Positions 14,406 to 15,265 of a stretch of 15,265 nt of DNA are shown here, piece after piece. Made by a program: the position numbers and the translations under genes. Each line of letters begins with the position of its first letter. Positions within the stretch are counted from its first letter, which is position 1. The notes under the pieces are model-generated. The model saw nothing but the letters and a program-made list of their open reading frames with translations. It did no database searches and was not told the origin of the DNA. Source of the DNA: Desulfovibrionaceae bacterium (lineage in GTDB: Bacteria; Pseudomonadota; Gammaproteobacteria; Burkholderiales; Burkholderiaceae_C); the NCBI GenBank assembly GCA_009778355.1, contig WRJY01000317.1, positions 1 to 15,265 of the forward strand, in the 5' to 3' direction.

Positions 14406-15265
14406 CATCACCCGCCACCAATCCGGCGCCCCTGCCCGGCGCGCCTTTTCTGTCCTGGCTCGATGGCCGCTTGATGGTCGAGGGCGTGGCCTTGTCCGAT
14501 CTGGCGCGCCAGCACGGCACGCCGCTGTTCGTCTATTCCCGCGCCGCCATCATGCAGGCGCTGGCGGCCTACCAGCGCGGTCTGGCCGGGCGCGACGCGC
14601 TCGTTTGCTACGCCATCAAGGCCAACTCGTCACTGGCGATCCTGAAACTGCTGGCCGACGCCGGCTGCGGCTTCGACATCGTCTCCGGCGGCGAACTGGA
14701 ACGCGCGCTGGCCGTCGGCGCGGCGCCGTCGAAAATCGTCTTTTCGGGCATCGGCAAAACGCGCCAGGAGATGCTGTGCGCGCTCCAGGCGGGCATTGGC
14801 TGCTTCAATGTCGAGAGCCTGGCCGAACTGGACGCGCTCAGCGAAGCGGCCCAGGCGTGCGGCCAGCGCGCGCCGGTGAGCATCCGCGTCAATCCCAACG
14901 TCGATGCCAAGACACACCCGTATATCTCCACCGGGCTGAAGGGCAACAAATTCGGCATCGCGCACGAGCAGGCGCTGCAAGCCTACCGCCGCGCCGCCAG
15001 CCTGCCCGGCCTGCGCGTGACGGGTATCGACTGCCACATCGGCTCGCAGATCACCACGCCCGAGCCGTACCTGGAGGCGCTGGAGCGCGTGCTCGATCTG
15101 GTCACCGCCATCGAGGCGGCCGGCATTCCGCTCGGCCACATCGACTTCGGCGGCGGCCTGGGCATCGACTACAACGGCGACACGCCGCCCGCCGCCGATG
15201 CGCTGTGGACGCGGCTGCTGGCGCGGCTGGACGCGCGCGGCTTCGGTGGCCGCGCGCTCATGATC
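14402..15265 (+). CDS. lysA: Diaminopimelate decarboxylase, N-terminal 288 residues (3' end outside window)
   Basis: The frame opens at the ATG of 14402-14404 and runs unbroken to the window end. LysA decarboxylates meso-diaminopimelate to L-lysine with pyridoxal phosphate, the last step of lysine synthesis. The fold-type III alanine-racemase-like barrel is evident. The PLP lysine is K73 in CYAIKANSS, and FDIVSGGELERAL (91-103), FSGIGKT (114-120), HIGSQI (212-217) and the phosphate-binding GGGLGI (250-255) follow in family order. The expected full length is about 420 residues, so roughly two thirds is present; the catalytic Cys-Glu region of the C-terminal domain is missing because the window ends. 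It is translationally coupled to lptM. Confidence 0.96.
   Translation, partial: MTSPATNPAPLPGAPFLSWLDGRLMVEGVALSDLARQHGTPLFVYSRAAIMQALAAYQRGLAGRDALVCYAIKANSSLAILKLLADAGCGFDIVSGGELERALAVGAAPSKIVFSGIGKTRQEMLCALQAGIGCFNVESLAELDALSEAAQACGQRAPVSIRVNPNVDAKTHPYISTGLKGNKFGIAHEQALQAYRRAASLPGLRVTGIDCHIGSQITTPEPYLEALERVLDLVTAIEAAGIPLGHIDFGGGLGIDYNGDTPPAADALWTRLLARLDARGFGGRALMI

Overview
The window looks like chromosomal DNA of a GC-rich betaproteobacterium of the order Burkholderiales, most likely the family Comamonadaceae. The basis is gene order: a divergent ponA and pilMNOPQ pair, then aroK-aroB-dgt, with cyaY, lptM and lysA beyond ponA, together with the character of the proteins. This assignment comes from recognising the families and their order, not from a database search.

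Layout, left to right. Bases 1-134 (+) hold the last 43 codons of prmC, which codes for the release-factor glutamine methyltransferase. It overlaps tail-to-tail with a minus-strand gene (111-989) for an uncharacterised class I SAM-dependent methyltransferase of the Methyltransf_32 type. A 101-bp gap with a small inverted repeat follows. Then come dgt (1091-2260), aroB (2260-3369) and aroK (3522-4067), all on the minus strand: a dNTP triphosphohydrolase and two shikimate-pathway enzymes. A 151-bp palindromic element (3422-3572) sits between aroB and aroK and supplies the last codons and the stop of aroK. Just before the aroK start codon lies a terminator-like hairpin, and beyond it a second palindromic element (4154-4293, 140 bp).

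Between that element and pilQ is a gene (4289-5896, -) for a 535-residue outer-membrane lipoprotein with two C-terminal He_PIG-type immunoglobulin-like domains. Its N-terminal part I do not recognise. It separates pilQ from aroK, which are often direct neighbours in related bacteria, and is the main accessory feature of the window. The type IV pilus assembly operon pilM-N-O-P-Q (11080 down to 5948, -) follows, mostly joined by 4-bp start/stop overlaps. pilM starts with TTG and pilN with GTG. A good candidate promoter with a perfect TTGACA lies directly upstream of pilM.

A 290-bp divergent intergenic region separates pilM from ponA (11371-13785, +), the bifunctional penicillin-binding protein 1A. 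cyaY (frataxin-like, 13798-14133, -) converges on ponA. Divergent from cyaY are lptM (14148-14405, +) and lysA (14402 to the window end, +, incomplete), which overlap by 4 bp.

How the parts work together: PilM (cytoplasmic), PilN and PilO (inner membrane), PilP (inner-membrane lipoprotein) and PilQ (secretin) form the envelope-spanning alignment complex and outer-membrane pore of the type IV pilus. PBP1A builds the peptidoglycan that this complex must cross. AroK, AroB and LysA are biosynthetic. No tRNA, rRNA, CRISPR array, transposase or prophage gene was seen. The unusual content is concentrated between aroB and pilQ (about 3.4-5.9 kb): two hairpin repeats, a hairpin at the aroK start, and the extra lipoprotein gene.
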